From NCBI RefSeq assembly GCF_014198245.1, contig NZ_JACIHE010000038.1:1-50129 (forward strand): a DNA stretch of 50,129 nucleotides, written 5' to 3'. A program made the position numbers and the translations under genes. Numbering within the stretch: the stretch's first letter is position 1; every line of letters starts with the position of its first letter. Positions 16,519 through 24,137 of the stretch are shown one piece after another. The DNA comes from Bradyrhizobium sp. cir1. Lineage in GTDB: Bacteria; Pseudomonadota; Alphaproteobacteria; Rhizobiales; Xanthobacteraceae. The notes below the pieces were generated by a model. That model made no database searches. It had not been told where the DNA came from and saw only the letters and a list, made by a program, of their open reading frames with translations.

Positions 16519-17310
16519 TTAACCCGTGCCTGGCCCCTTTGAGGGCCCTACCCCTGTCGGCTCGTTTGCGCCCAGCAACTCGACCTGCCCTATGAGCCGC
16601 ACATCAATCCGCGGCCCGGTATTCCCCTCGACCCAGCCCCGGACACGAATTCGCCGATTCTCCAAGGACTTAAGGGTAATCCCGGCGCTTTCGAATGCCG
16701 GTAGCGTGCGCCTTGAAATAGTCACGGCAAAGCCGCGTGTCCAGTTCCGTCCGAAGTTGAGGTAGGTCATTGCCCCAGCTTGCCGGACCGACAGGACTTT
16801 GCCCTCGACCACCATAAAGCGCCCGATCCCCGCCAAAATATCGTCCGGACTTTCCGCGTTTTTTATGGCCGATGGGTCAGCCCAGTTGCCCATTTTTTGG
16901 CGCCTCGCCTGGGCCTCCGACGCCAGCAGGGCGGCCGCGCAGTCCTTGTCGGCGATTTCGGCCGAGGCGATGGCCTCGCCCCGGGCCAGCAGCGTGGCCT
17001 GCACCGAGGTATCGCTTTCGCCGATGAAGACGAACGCGCCCTGGCGGCCGTAGCGGTCGGGCGTGTCGTCGGCGCCTCGCAGCGTTACGTCGCGGCCGGC
17101 GAGCAGGGATGTCAGCGTCTGCTTCGTCGTCGCCGTCGGTTCGATGCCGGCAAGGCGGATCTCGCGACCGTCATCGAGGCGCACGCTGCGCGCATCGACG
17201 ATGGCGGCGACGCGGCCCTCGCCCTGCGATTCGAATTGGCATGGTGCCGCGAACGCGGTGTGACCCGCGACGAGAAGAAATGCGACGATGAAGTGAAGCC
17301 GTTGCGTCAC
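16519..17310 (-). CDS. exported thermonuclease-like protein, catalytic Glu missing
   Basis: The 263-residue protein has a signal peptide (to about residue 22, AFA-A) and a staphylococcal-nuclease-like OB fold: VAAIVDARSVRLDDGREIRLAGIEP and the later DRYGRQGAFVF. In active nucleases Arg35 is followed eight residues later by catalytic Glu43 in the DxPE motif. Here Arg52 in IRLAGIEPTA is followed by Ala60 at that place, so nuclease activity is doubtful. A C-terminal part (about 165-250) looks like a second OB-type domain (VEGKVLSV, IRVRGWVEG, IDVRLIGQVELL). The start is GTG 17310. Probable operon with the M48 lipoprotein gene. A binding role in the periplasm is an inference. Confidence 0.8.
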   Translation of the reverse strand: MTQRLHFIVAFLLVAGHTAFAAPCQFESQGEGRVAAIVDARSVRLDDGREIRLAGIEPTATTKQTLTSLLAGRDVTLRGADDTPDRYGRQGAFVFIGESDTSVQATLLARGEAIASAEIADKDCAAALLASEAQARRQKMGNWADPSAIKNAESPDDILAGIGRFMVVEGKVLSVRQAGAMTYLNFGRNWTRGFAVTISRRTLPAFESAGITLKSLENRRIRVRGWVEGNTGPRIDVRLIGQVELLGANEPTGVGPSKGPGTG

Positions 17311-17660
17311 GTTGCCCGGAGAGGTTGCATTACGCGGAAACTATAACTCATGCGTAGTGGGTCGCGAAGGGGCTTCGTCAAACTCCGTCATTGCGAGGAG
17401 CCCTCGCGACGAAGCAATCCAGAATCTTTCCGCGGATGTATTTCTGGATTGCTTCGCTGCGCTCGCAATGACGACGCGGAAACATTTGGTCGTGCCTTAC
17501 CATTCCGCTTTGCGGAAAACATGCGCGACAATCATACACCTTCATCGCCCCCGTGCTTGCTGCCCTCTCGCGCATGCGGCATGATTGCGGCAACAACGAT
17601 TGCCAAAAGCAATAACCAAGCCGCCATCAGAGCACGGCGCGATAAGGGAGGTCTTTTTCG
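17311..17660. other. intergenic region between divergent genes
   Basis: Apart from the inverted repeat at 17386-17473, I see no gene here. A 31-codon frame on the minus strand (17627-17532, MAAWLLLLAIVVAAIMPHARE and on) would encode one membrane segment, but it lacks a ribosome binding site, so I do not call it. The last bases hold the strong site GGGAGG ahead of the binding-protein gene. Confidence 0.6.
17386..17473. repeat. interspersed inverted repeat, family C copy 1 (CGTCATTGCGAG)
   Basis: Opens CGTCATTGCGAGGAG and closes GCTCGCAATGACG, with inner arms GAAGCAATCCAGAA and TTCTGGATTGCTTC. The same element recurs at 24926-25013. Dispersed, non-coding foldback element of a type common in Bradyrhizobium and relatives. 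Confidence 0.88.
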
Positions 17661-18866
17661 ATGAAGAATATTTTGTCCGGCATTTTTGCCGCTGCGTTTG
17701 CCCTGAGTGCGAGCGCCGCGCAGGCCCAGGACAAGCCGCCACTCAAGATCGGCGGCATTCTCGACATGTCGAGCCTGTATGCCGACATCACAGGTCCCGG
17801 CAGCGAGACTGCGGCGAAGATGGCCGTTGAGGATTTCGGCGGCGAGGTGCTGGGACGCAAGATCCAGGTGCTGGCCGCCGACCATCTCAACAAGGCCGAC
17901 CTCTCCGCCAACATCGCCCGCGACATGCTCGACAACCAGGGCGTCGAGATGATCTACGACGTCGCGGCCTCCGCGACCGCGCTCGCCGCCGGCGAGATCG
18001 CGAAAGCGCGCAACAAGATCATCATGTTCAACGGACCGGGCTCGATCCGCCTCACCAACGAGGCCTGCGGCCCCTATACCGTGCACTACGTGTTCGACAC
18101 CTTCGGCCAGGCCAACGTGACCGGCCTTGCCGCGGTGAAATCCGGCCTCGACACCTGGTTCTTCCTCACCGCCGATTACGCCTTCGGCCAGGATCTGGAA
18201 AAGGACACCAGCAACGTCGTGACCAAGACTGGAGGCAAGGTGCTCGGCAATGTCCGCCATCCGCTCAACACGTCGGATTTTTCCTCGTTTCTGCTCCAGG
18301 CCCAGTCCTCGAAGGCCAAGGTGATCGGGCTGGCGAACGCCGGTGGCGACACCGTCAACGCCATCAAGCAGGCGGCCGAGTTCGGCATCACCAAGGGCGG
18401 CCAGAAGGTCTCGCCGCTGCTCGCCTTCGTCACCGATATCGACTCGATCGGGCTGGAGACCGCACAGGGCCTGTTGCTGGCGGAAGCGTTCTACTGGGAC
18501 ATGAACGACGAGACGCGCGCCTTCTCGAAACGCTTTCAGGAGCGCGTGAAGCGGCCGCCGACCTCGGCGCAGGCCGGGGTCTATTCTTCCGTGACGCATT
18601 ACCTCAAGGCCGTGAAGGCGGCCGGAACGACCGATGTCACCGCGGTCATGAAGGTGATGAAGGAGACGCCGATCAACGACTTCTTCGCCAAGGGTGGCAA
18701 GATCCGCGAGGATGGCCGCATGATCCACGACATGTACCTGTTCGAGGTGAAGAAGCCGTCGGAGTCCAAGGGCCGCTGGGACGACTACAAGCTGCTCGCC
18801 ACCGTGCCCGGCAACGAGGCGTTCCAGTCGCTGGAGCAGTCGCGCTGCCCGCTGGTGAAGAAGTGA
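17661..18866 (+). CDS. LivK-type ABC transporter substrate-binding protein
   Basis: The 401-residue protein has a signal peptide cleaved near AQAQ-D and the type I periplasmic binding fold of branched-chain amino acid/amide transporters: LKIGGILDMSSLYADITGPGSETAAKMAVEDFGG at the first strand, then DVAASATALAAGEIAKARNKI and WFFLTADYAFGQDLEKDTSNVV. Related proteins bind amino acids, amides or aromatic acids, and the ligand here is unknown. It has the ribosome site GGGAGG. No permease or ATPase of this class lies nearby, so it either uses a transporter encoded elsewhere or is an orphan. The acyl-CoA genes downstream suggest a carboxylic-acid substrate. Confidence 0.9.
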   Translation: MKNILSGIFAAAFALSASAAQAQDKPPLKIGGILDMSSLYADITGPGSETAAKMAVEDFGGEVLGRKIQVLAADHLNKADLSANIARDMLDNQGVEMIYDVAASATALAAGEIAKARNKIIMFNGPGSIRLTNEACGPYTVHYVFDTFGQANVTGLAAVKSGLDTWFFLTADYAFGQDLEKDTSNVVTKTGGKVLGNVRHPLNTSDFSSFLLQAQSSKAKVIGLANAGGDTVNAIKQAAEFGITKGGQKVSPLLAFVTDIDSIGLETAQGLLLAEAFYWDMNDETRAFSKRFQERVKRPPTSAQAGVYSSVTHYLKAVKAAGTTDVTAVMKVMKETPINDFFAKGGKIREDGRMIHDMYLFEVKKPSESKGRWDDYKLLATVPGNEAFQSLEQSRCPLVKK

Positions 18867-18886
18867 CGTCGTGACGTGAGCCACGA

Positions 18887-18990
18887 CGTCATCCCGGGGC
18901 TCGCGTAGCGAGAGCCCGGGATCCATCGGGCGGCAGTGATCGATGAGAAATGGATTCCGGGTTCGCGCTTTGCGCGCCCCGGAATGACGG
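18887..18990. repeat. interspersed inverted repeat, family D (CGTCATCCCGGGGC)
   Basis: Opens CGTCATCCCGGGGCTCGCG and closes CGCGCCCCGGAATGACGG. Inner arms GGGATCCAT and ATGGATTCCG pair as well. It lies between the binding-protein gene and the following enoyl-CoA hydratase. A related element is at 27379-27543. Confidence 0.82.
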
Positions 18991-19018
18991 AGCAAAGCAA
19001 CAACAAGGGAGACGTCCT

Positions 19019-19810
19019 GTGAGCAACGACATGGTCCTGCAAAAGCTCGAAGGCGGACTGCTCACCATCACCATGAACCGCCCGGAGCGGAAAAACGCGC
19101 TCAACCCCGACATGGTGCGCGGGCTGGTCGAGGCGGCGCGGCGTGCCGCTGACGATCCGGAGGTGCGCGCGGTGCTGTTCAAGGGCGCCGGCGGCAGCTT
19201 CTGCGTCGGCGGTGACGTCAAGTCGATGGCGGAGGGCCGCGCGCCGCTGCCGTTCGAGCAGAAGCTTGCGAATTTGCGCCGCGGCATGGAGGTCTCGCGC
19301 ATCCTGCACCAGATGCCGAAACCGGTGGTGGCGCAGCTCGACGGTGCGGCGGCCGGCGCCGGGCTTTCGATGGCGCTGTCCTGCGATCTGCGCATCGCCA
19401 GCGAATCCTGCAAGATCACGACGGCCTTCGCCAAAGTCGGCTTCTCCGGCGATTACGGCGGCACCTATTTCCTCACCCAGCTGCTCGGCAGTGCGCGGGC
19501 GCGCGAGCTCTATCTGATGTCGCCGGTGCTGACCGCGAGGGAAGCGCATGCCATCGGCATGGTCACGAAGGTCGTGCCCGACGCCGAGATTGATGCGGCC
19601 GCGCACGAGCTCGCGCTGTCGCTGGCGCAAGGGCCTTCGATCGCGCTCGGCTTCATCAAGCGCAACATCAACAACGCCGAGCATCTGGCGCTGGAGGATT
19701 GCTTCGACGGCGAGGCGATCCATCACACCCGCTGCGGCGACACCGCCGATCACAAGGAGGCCGCAAAGGCCTTCGTCGAGAAGCGCAAGCCCGCCTTCAG
19801 GGGCGAGTGA
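19019..19810 (+). CDS. enoyl-CoA hydratase/isomerase family protein (PaaG-like active site)
   Basis: From GTG 19019 the product has 263 residues with the crotonase fold: MNRPERKNALN near the start, oxyanion-hole segments GGSFCVGGDVKSM and GAAAGAGLSMALSCDLRIAS. The active-site segment reads GFSGDYGGTYFL, where the Asp matches the catalytic Asp of PaaG-type isomerases, and the hydratase Glu pair is not evident. An isomerase role is therefore at least as likely as hydration. I chose the GTG because AAGGGAG precedes it; the frame extends upstream only into the repeat. The VOC gene follows after two bases, so the two are probably one operon. Confidence 0.88.
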   Translation: MSNDMVLQKLEGGLLTITMNRPERKNALNPDMVRGLVEAARRAADDPEVRAVLFKGAGGSFCVGGDVKSMAEGRAPLPFEQKLANLRRGMEVSRILHQMPKPVVAQLDGAAAGAGLSMALSCDLRIASESCKITTAFAKVGFSGDYGGTYFLTQLLGSARARELYLMSPVLTAREAHAIGMVTKVVPDAEIDAAAHELALSLAQGPSIALGFIKRNINNAEHLALEDCFDGEAIHHTRCGDTADHKEAAKAFVEKRKPAFRGE

Positions 19811-19812
19811 CG

Positions 19813-20562
19813 ATGTCGTCGTATCTGCGCTTGCGGCAGATCTGCCTGGTCGCGCCGCAGCTCGAGCCCGTGATCTCCGACATCGCCCGGATCATGGGTC
19901 TCGCCGTCTGCTACCGCGACGGCAATGTCGCAAAATACGGCCTGGAGAACGCGCTGCTCCCGGTCGACACGATCCTGCTGGAGGTGGTGGCGCCGTTCAA
20001 GGACGGCACCACGGCGGGCCGCTTCATCGAAAAGACCGGCGGCCGCGGCGGCTACATGGCGATCTTCTGCTGCGATGATCCCGAGGAGCGCGGCCGCAAT
20101 GCCAATAGGCTGGGCGTGCGCACCGCCAACGTGATCGACCACGCGCCCTATCACGGCGTCCAGCTCCACCCGCGCGACTGCCGCGCAGCCTTCATCGAAT
20201 TCAACCACACCGAAGGCAGCGACGATAGTCTGGGCCCGTATCCGCCGGCGGGGCCGGACTGGCAGAAGTTCATTCGCACGGACGCGACGCAGGCGCTGAC
20301 GGGTGTGGAGATGCAGAGCCCGGATCCGCAAGGGCTGGCGGAGCACTGGGGCAAGATCATCGGTGTTGCGCCGAATGATGAGGCCGAACTGAACTTGCCC
20401 AATGCCAGCTTCCGCTTCGTCAAAGGCGCCAGCGAGATCATGAGCGCGCTGGAGTTTCGGGTGACTGACGTGGCGCAGGTGCTGCATACCGCCAAGGCGA
20501 AGGGGCTCGCGGTCGCGGGCAATGAGTTTCTGCTGGGTGGGGTGACGTTCCGCGTGAATTGA
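19813..20562 (+). CDS. VOC (glyoxalase-like) family protein
   Basis: The 249-residue protein begins LRLRQICLVAPQLEPVISDIARIMGLAVCYRDGNVAKYGLENALLPV and has paired beta-alpha-beta-beta-beta modules as in the vicinal oxygen chelate superfamily. The second half holds the recognisable segment AFIEFNHTEGSDD. Members include glyoxalases, ring-cleaving dioxygenases and methylmalonyl-CoA epimerases; I cannot choose among them. It starts two bases after the enoyl-CoA hydratase stop, so it is translationally coupled to that acyl-CoA enzyme. A family A repeat follows it. Confidence 0.82.
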   Translation: MSSYLRLRQICLVAPQLEPVISDIARIMGLAVCYRDGNVAKYGLENALLPVDTILLEVVAPFKDGTTAGRFIEKTGGRGGYMAIFCCDDPEERGRNANRLGVRTANVIDHAPYHGVQLHPRDCRAAFIEFNHTEGSDDSLGPYPPAGPDWQKFIRTDATQALTGVEMQSPDPQGLAEHWGKIIGVAPNDEAELNLPNASFRFVKGASEIMSALEFRVTDVAQVLHTAKAKGLAVAGNEFLLGGVTFRVN

Positions 20563-20579
20563 TCTGCTTCTTTGTTATC

Positions 20580-20705
20580 CGTCACCCTGAGGTGCTCGCC
20601 TCTTCGGCGAGCCTCGAAGGGCGACGGCCACCGGCGGGGCCGTTCATCCTTCGAGGCTCTCCGCACGCTGCTGCGCACCGTGCAGATCGCACCTCAGGAT
20701 GACGG
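20580..20705. repeat. interspersed inverted repeat, family A copy 2
   Basis: Opens CGTCACCCTGAGGTGCTCG and closes CGCACCTCAGGATGACGG, with inner CCTCGAAGGGCGACGGCC against CATCCTTCGAGG. It sits between convergent genes (VOC protein and enoyl-CoA hydratase). Confidence 0.85.
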
Positions 20706-20743
20706 ATGGACGTGTGGTGGCTCAAGGAAGAAGAAGAAGGGAG

Positions 20744-21562
20744 TCACCTTCCCTTAAAATTTGCCGCGCGGCGCTCTTCCGTGGCCTTGACGCCTTCCTT
20801 GAAATCCTCCGTCGCGCGCAACCTTGTCTGCTCGGCGAGTTCGTGATTGGTCGCGGCCATGACTCGGTCGGCGAGGCCATTGCGTATCGTGGCGCGGGTC
20901 GAGAGCAGGCCGAGCGGGGAGCATTCGGCGATCTCGCCGGCGAGCTTCATCGCGGCCGACTTCACCTGGTCCTGCGGCACCAGCTCGTTGGCGAGGCCCC
21001 ATTTGTAGGCCTCTTCGCCGGTGACACGGCGGCTGGTGTAGAACATCAGCTCGGCGTTGTTCTTGCCGATCAGCTCGGGCAGCGTCACGGTCAGGCCGAA
21101 GCCGGGATGGAAGCCGAGCTTGGTAAAGTTGGCGGAGAAGCGCGCTTCGGGGCAGGTGACACGGAAGTCCGCGGATACCGCGAGGCCCAGGCCGCCGCCG
21201 ATGGCCGCGCCCTGCACGGCAGCGACGATCGGCTTCTTGGCGCGGAAGATGCGCACGGCCTGGATGTAGAGATGGCTGATCTGCCCGAGATTGTCGGCCG
21301 GGTCGCCCTTCCTCGCTTGCTCGGCCTCACGTGCTTCCTGCGCCTGCCGCGCCGGGTCGCCGAAATTGGCGCCGGCGCAGAACGCCTTGCCCTGCGCGGA
21401 GAGAACGGAAGCACGGATCTCGATGTCGCGGTCGAACTCGTCGAGCGCGTCCGCGATCTGGTTGATCAGCGAGATGTCGAAGAAGTTGAGCGGCGGGCGG
21501 CGAATCTCGATGGTGCCGACATGCCCGACCTTCTCGACGCCGATGTCTTTATACGTGCTCAT
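20744..21562 (-). CDS. enoyl-CoA hydratase/isomerase family protein
   Basis: A 272-residue crotonase-fold protein: TIEIRRPPLNFFDISLINQIADALDEF near the N-terminus, the oxyanion hole SAQGKAFCAGANFGD, then QGAAIGGGLGLAVSADFRV. The active-site stretch KLGFHPGFGLTVTLPELIG lacks an obvious catalytic Glu/Asp pair, so the exact reaction is open. An inserted Ala/Gln/Glu/Lys-rich segment follows the first oxyanion strand. The ATG is preceded by GAGG on its strand. Two acyl-CoA dehydrogenase genes lie just upstream on the same strand (85-bp gap with a hairpin), suggesting a shared acyl-CoA pathway. Confidence 0.9.
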   Translation of the reverse strand: MSTYKDIGVEKVGHVGTIEIRRPPLNFFDISLINQIADALDEFDRDIEIRASVLSAQGKAFCAGANFGDPARQAQEAREAEQARKGDPADNLGQISHLYIQAVRIFRAKKPIVAAVQGAAIGGGLGLAVSADFRVTCPEARFSANFTKLGFHPGFGLTVTLPELIGKNNAELMFYTSRRVTGEEAYKWGLANELVPQDQVKSAAMKLAGEIAECSPLGLLSTRATIRNGLADRVMAATNHELAEQTRLRATEDFKEGVKATEERRAANFKGR

Positions 21563-21592
21563 TTGGCCTCCAGTGTCTCAGTAGCGAAGGAC

Positions 21593-21615
21593 CACCTCTC
21601 CCAAAGGGAGAGGTG
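21593..21615. repeat. 10-bp perfect hairpin in the gap of the acyl-CoA operon
   Basis: CACCTCTCCC and GGGAGAGGTG pair perfectly around AAA, between the dehydrogenase and hydratase genes. No T-tract follows on the minus strand, so it is more likely a mini foldback repeat or an RNA-stabilising element than a full terminator. Confidence 0.6.
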
Positions 21616-21647
21616 AACGGAGCGCGCGGCCGGCGTCTCGGTCCCAT

Positions 21648-22808
21648 CTAGCGCAAGCCAAGCCCGCGGGCGATGATGCCGCGCAGCACCTCGGTGGTGC
21701 CGCCCTGGATCGTGAGTTTCGGCGCGGTCTTGATCGCGAAGTCGAGCTGCCGCTCCAAGGTCTCGCGGTTGGTCGCGGTCTCCTCGACGAAGGCGGCGAG
21801 ATCGCGCACGCGGTGCGGAAGCTGCTGCTCCCAGACCGTGCCGATGTCCTTGACGATGGACGCCTCGACCACCGGCTCTTTGCCGGCCTGTAGCATGCCG
21901 GCAACCGAGACCGACATGCGCCGCATGGTGTGAAGCTGCGCGACCAGCCGGCCGATGCCTTCGGCACTGCGCGTGTCCGGATTGGGGCCGACCGCGCGCA
22001 CCAGCTCCGTCAGCACATAATAGGTCTCCAGGAAACGCTCGGGCCCCGAACGCTCATAGGCGAGCTCGCTCGTCGCCTGCTTCCAGGCGCCGTCGACTTC
22101 GCCCAGCACGTGATCATCCGGAATGAAATGATCGGTGAAGACGACCTCGTTGAACTCGTACTGCCCGGTGATCTGGCCGATCGGGTTCACCTTGATGCCC
22201 GGCTGCTTCATCTTGACCAGGAACTGGGTCAGGCCGTGACGGCGATTCTCCTTGGTCGGCGGCGAGGTCCGGAAGATCGCGATCATGTAGTCGGCGATGT
22301 GCGCCGACGAGGTCCAGATCTTGGTGCCGTTGATGAGATAACCGCCCTCTGTCTTGGTCGCGCGCGTCTTGGCCGCGAACAGGTCGGAGCCCGAGTTCGG
22401 CTCGCTCATGCCGATGGCAAAGCAGATCTCGCCGCGGCAGATCCGCGGCAGGATCTCCATCTTGATGTGCTCGGGCGCGTATTTCAGCAGTACCGGGCCG
22501 CTCTGGCGGTCGGCGACGAAGAAGCGCCGCGTCGGCGCATTGGCGACGCGCATCTCCTCGGTGACCACGTAGCGCTCGAGGAAGGAGCGCTCCTGGCCGC
22601 CATATTTCTTCGGCCAGGTCATTCCCAGCCAACCCTTGGCACCGACCCGGCGGGAAAATTCCGGTGCGTCGGTGTCCTCGCGGTTGGGCTTGTTCGGATC
22701 GAAGGTGCCGGCGGCGATTTCTTCGGCGAGGAAGGCGCGCACTTCCTTGCGCAATTGCTCGCACTTTTCGGGCAGGCGGATCGGATCGAAACGGAGGGCA
22801 GCGGTCAT
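21648..22808 (-). CDS. acyl-CoA dehydrogenase, large-subunit type
   Basis: The 386-residue flavoprotein shows the acyl-CoA dehydrogenase layout: N-terminal helices, the FAD/substrate segment ICFAIGMSEPNSGSDL, beta-domain YLINGTKIWTSSAHIAD, and the C-terminal GGTTEVLRGIIARGLGLR. A Glu in LAYERSGPER is at the helix used by isovaleryl-type enzymes as catalytic base. It would oxidise an acyl-CoA to the 2-enoyl-CoA, passing electrons to ETF. The adjacent gene, 18 bases away, encodes a shorter dehydrogenase-like protein, and the pair resembles heteromeric dehydrogenases such as PimC/PimD or steroid side-chain enzymes. The substrate is unknown. Confidence 0.92.
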   Translation of the reverse strand: MTAALRFDPIRLPEKCEQLRKEVRAFLAEEIAAGTFDPNKPNREDTDAPEFSRRVGAKGWLGMTWPKKYGGQERSFLERYVVTEEMRVANAPTRRFFVADRQSGPVLLKYAPEHIKMEILPRICRGEICFAIGMSEPNSGSDLFAAKTRATKTEGGYLINGTKIWTSSAHIADYMIAIFRTSPPTKENRRHGLTQFLVKMKQPGIKVNPIGQITGQYEFNEVVFTDHFIPDDHVLGEVDGAWKQATSELAYERSGPERFLETYYVLTELVRAVGPNPDTRSAEGIGRLVAQLHTMRRMSVSVAGMLQAGKEPVVEASIVKDIGTVWEQQLPHRVRDLAAFVEETATNRETLERQLDFAIKTAPKLTIQGGTTEVLRGIIARGLGLR

Positions 22809-22826
22809 TGTTGTCTCGTCTCCTGA

Positions 22827-23891
22827 TCAGCGCGACGCCACGAGCGGCCACAATTCATCGGCGCCTCTGGTGGCGACGAGCTTGCCGAGCTCGACGGCCC
22901 AATGACTTTCCGAACCGAAATCGTCGCGCCAGGCCAGCGCCCGCAGCGAGTAGCGGTGCAGGATGTGCTCCAGGGTGAAGCCAATCGCGCCATGGACCTG
23001 ATGCGCGATCGCGCCGCCTTTTTCGGCCGCTTCCGCGCAGCGGATTTTTGCCGAGGCAGCCTCGAGATAGACTTCGTCGTTGAACGACTTTGCATTTGCA
23101 ATGGCGTCGGCGGCAGATGTTGCGGCGGCAAGCGCCGCGGCGGATTCGCCGGCGAGGCGCGCGAGATTGTGCTGCACGGCCTGGAATTTCGAGATTTTCT
23201 TCTCGAAGGCGACGCGCTCGTTGGAGTAGCGCACGGAAATGTCGAGCATCGATTCCAGCGCGCCGGCGATCTGAAGGCTGCGCGCAACGCCGCCCATCAG
23301 CATCAGATTGGTCTGCTCAAAGCCCTTCGGTGCGGGCTTGATGGTAATCGGCTGGACCTTGTCGAGCGTGACGGTGTCACTGTGGTCGTAGCCGACATTG
23401 AGGCCGGATTCGATCCGCGCCTTGGTCGCATCGACCAGCGCAACGACCGCGCCATCCTTGCCGTGCGCCAGCACCGCAAAATGTTTCGCCGCCTTGGCAA
23501 AGGGCACGCCGCGGGCGCGGCCGGAGATCGCGCCGTCGGCATCGAGGGTGATGCGATCCTTCGGGCTCGCCGGCACGACCGTCATCTCGCCCTCGGGCGA
23601 GGTGATCTTCGCCTGTGCGAGCAGCCAGCCTGCGAGCATGGTCTCGGCGAGGGGAACTGCGACCGCGAAGCGACCAGCGGCGTTCAGCAGTGCAAAGCCA
23701 TCGGCAAGGCTGGCGCCGGAGCCGCCGAGATCGTCGGGCACCCAGGACAGCGGCAGGCCGGCTTCGCTCAGTGCCTGCCACAGCGGCGCCTGCCACGAAT
23801 TATTCTTGTCGTTGTTGATGGTTTGCGGATCGGCGAGATCGGCGAAGATTTTCTCCGCGGTCTCGACGACGATATTGTCACTCTCCGCCAC
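22827..23891 (-). CDS. acyl-CoA dehydrogenase, small-subunit type
   Basis: From GTG 23891, which follows GGGGAA on its strand, the protein has 354 residues. It starts ETAEKIFADLADPQ, has GLPLSWVPDDLGGSGASLADGFALL, and ends with AHQVHGAIGFTLEHILHRYSLRALAW, a form seen in small subunits of heteromeric acyl-CoA dehydrogenases. The beta-domain is reduced, and I find no equivalent of the catalytic Glu helix, where MGGVARSLQIAGALESML occupies that place. I infer a non-catalytic or FAD-contributing partner of the 386-residue neighbour. First gene of a probable three-gene operon; the divergent SDR is 246 bases away. Confidence 0.88.
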   Translation of the reverse strand: MAESDNIVVETAEKIFADLADPQTINNDKNNSWQAPLWQALSEAGLPLSWVPDDLGGSGASLADGFALLNAAGRFAVAVPLAETMLAGWLLAQAKITSPEGEMTVVPASPKDRITLDADGAISGRARGVPFAKAAKHFAVLAHGKDGAVVALVDATKARIESGLNVGYDHSDTVTLDKVQPITIKPAPKGFEQTNLMLMGGVARSLQIAGALESMLDISVRYSNERVAFEKKISKFQAVQHNLARLAGESAAALAAATSAADAIANAKSFNDEVYLEAASAKIRCAEAAEKGGAIAHQVHGAIGFTLEHILHRYSLRALAWRDDFGSESHWAVELGKLVATRGADELWPLVASR

Positions 23892-24050
23892 AGCGTTCCC
23901 CGTGTTTTGCCATTGGCGCGTCCGGCCTGATCGGCCAGTGCGCAGTCTCTTCTTGCGCCCGATGATCGGAAAAAGCCATGGCCCTGACAAGCGTTGATCG
24001 CAGGTCCATCTGCGGGGCCGGCATGGGGGCAGGCTTCAAGAAATGCTAAT

Positions 24051-24063
24051 TCCGCTTAGCGGA
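24051..24063. promoter_or_regulatory. small palindrome between divergent dehydrogenase and SDR genes
   Basis: TCCGCT and AGCGGA flank a single T, and the wider sequence CTAATTCCGCTTAGCGGAG keeps partial symmetry. It is 75 bases before the SDR start and 160 before the dehydrogenase start. Size and position suit a dimeric regulator, but chance is not excluded. Confidence 0.35.
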
Positions 24064-24137
24064 GTTTGCTCGATTTGCAGGGCGCGGCAAACTCGCTAAA
24101 CAGGGCGCCACATCAGATACAGGGGAAGGAAATCCGG

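Noticed and set aside
17532..17627. 31-codon minus-strand frame encoding one hydrophobic segment upstream of the LivK-type gene
   Set aside because: No ribosome binding site and antisense to the promoter region; hydrophobic text is common by chance in this composition.
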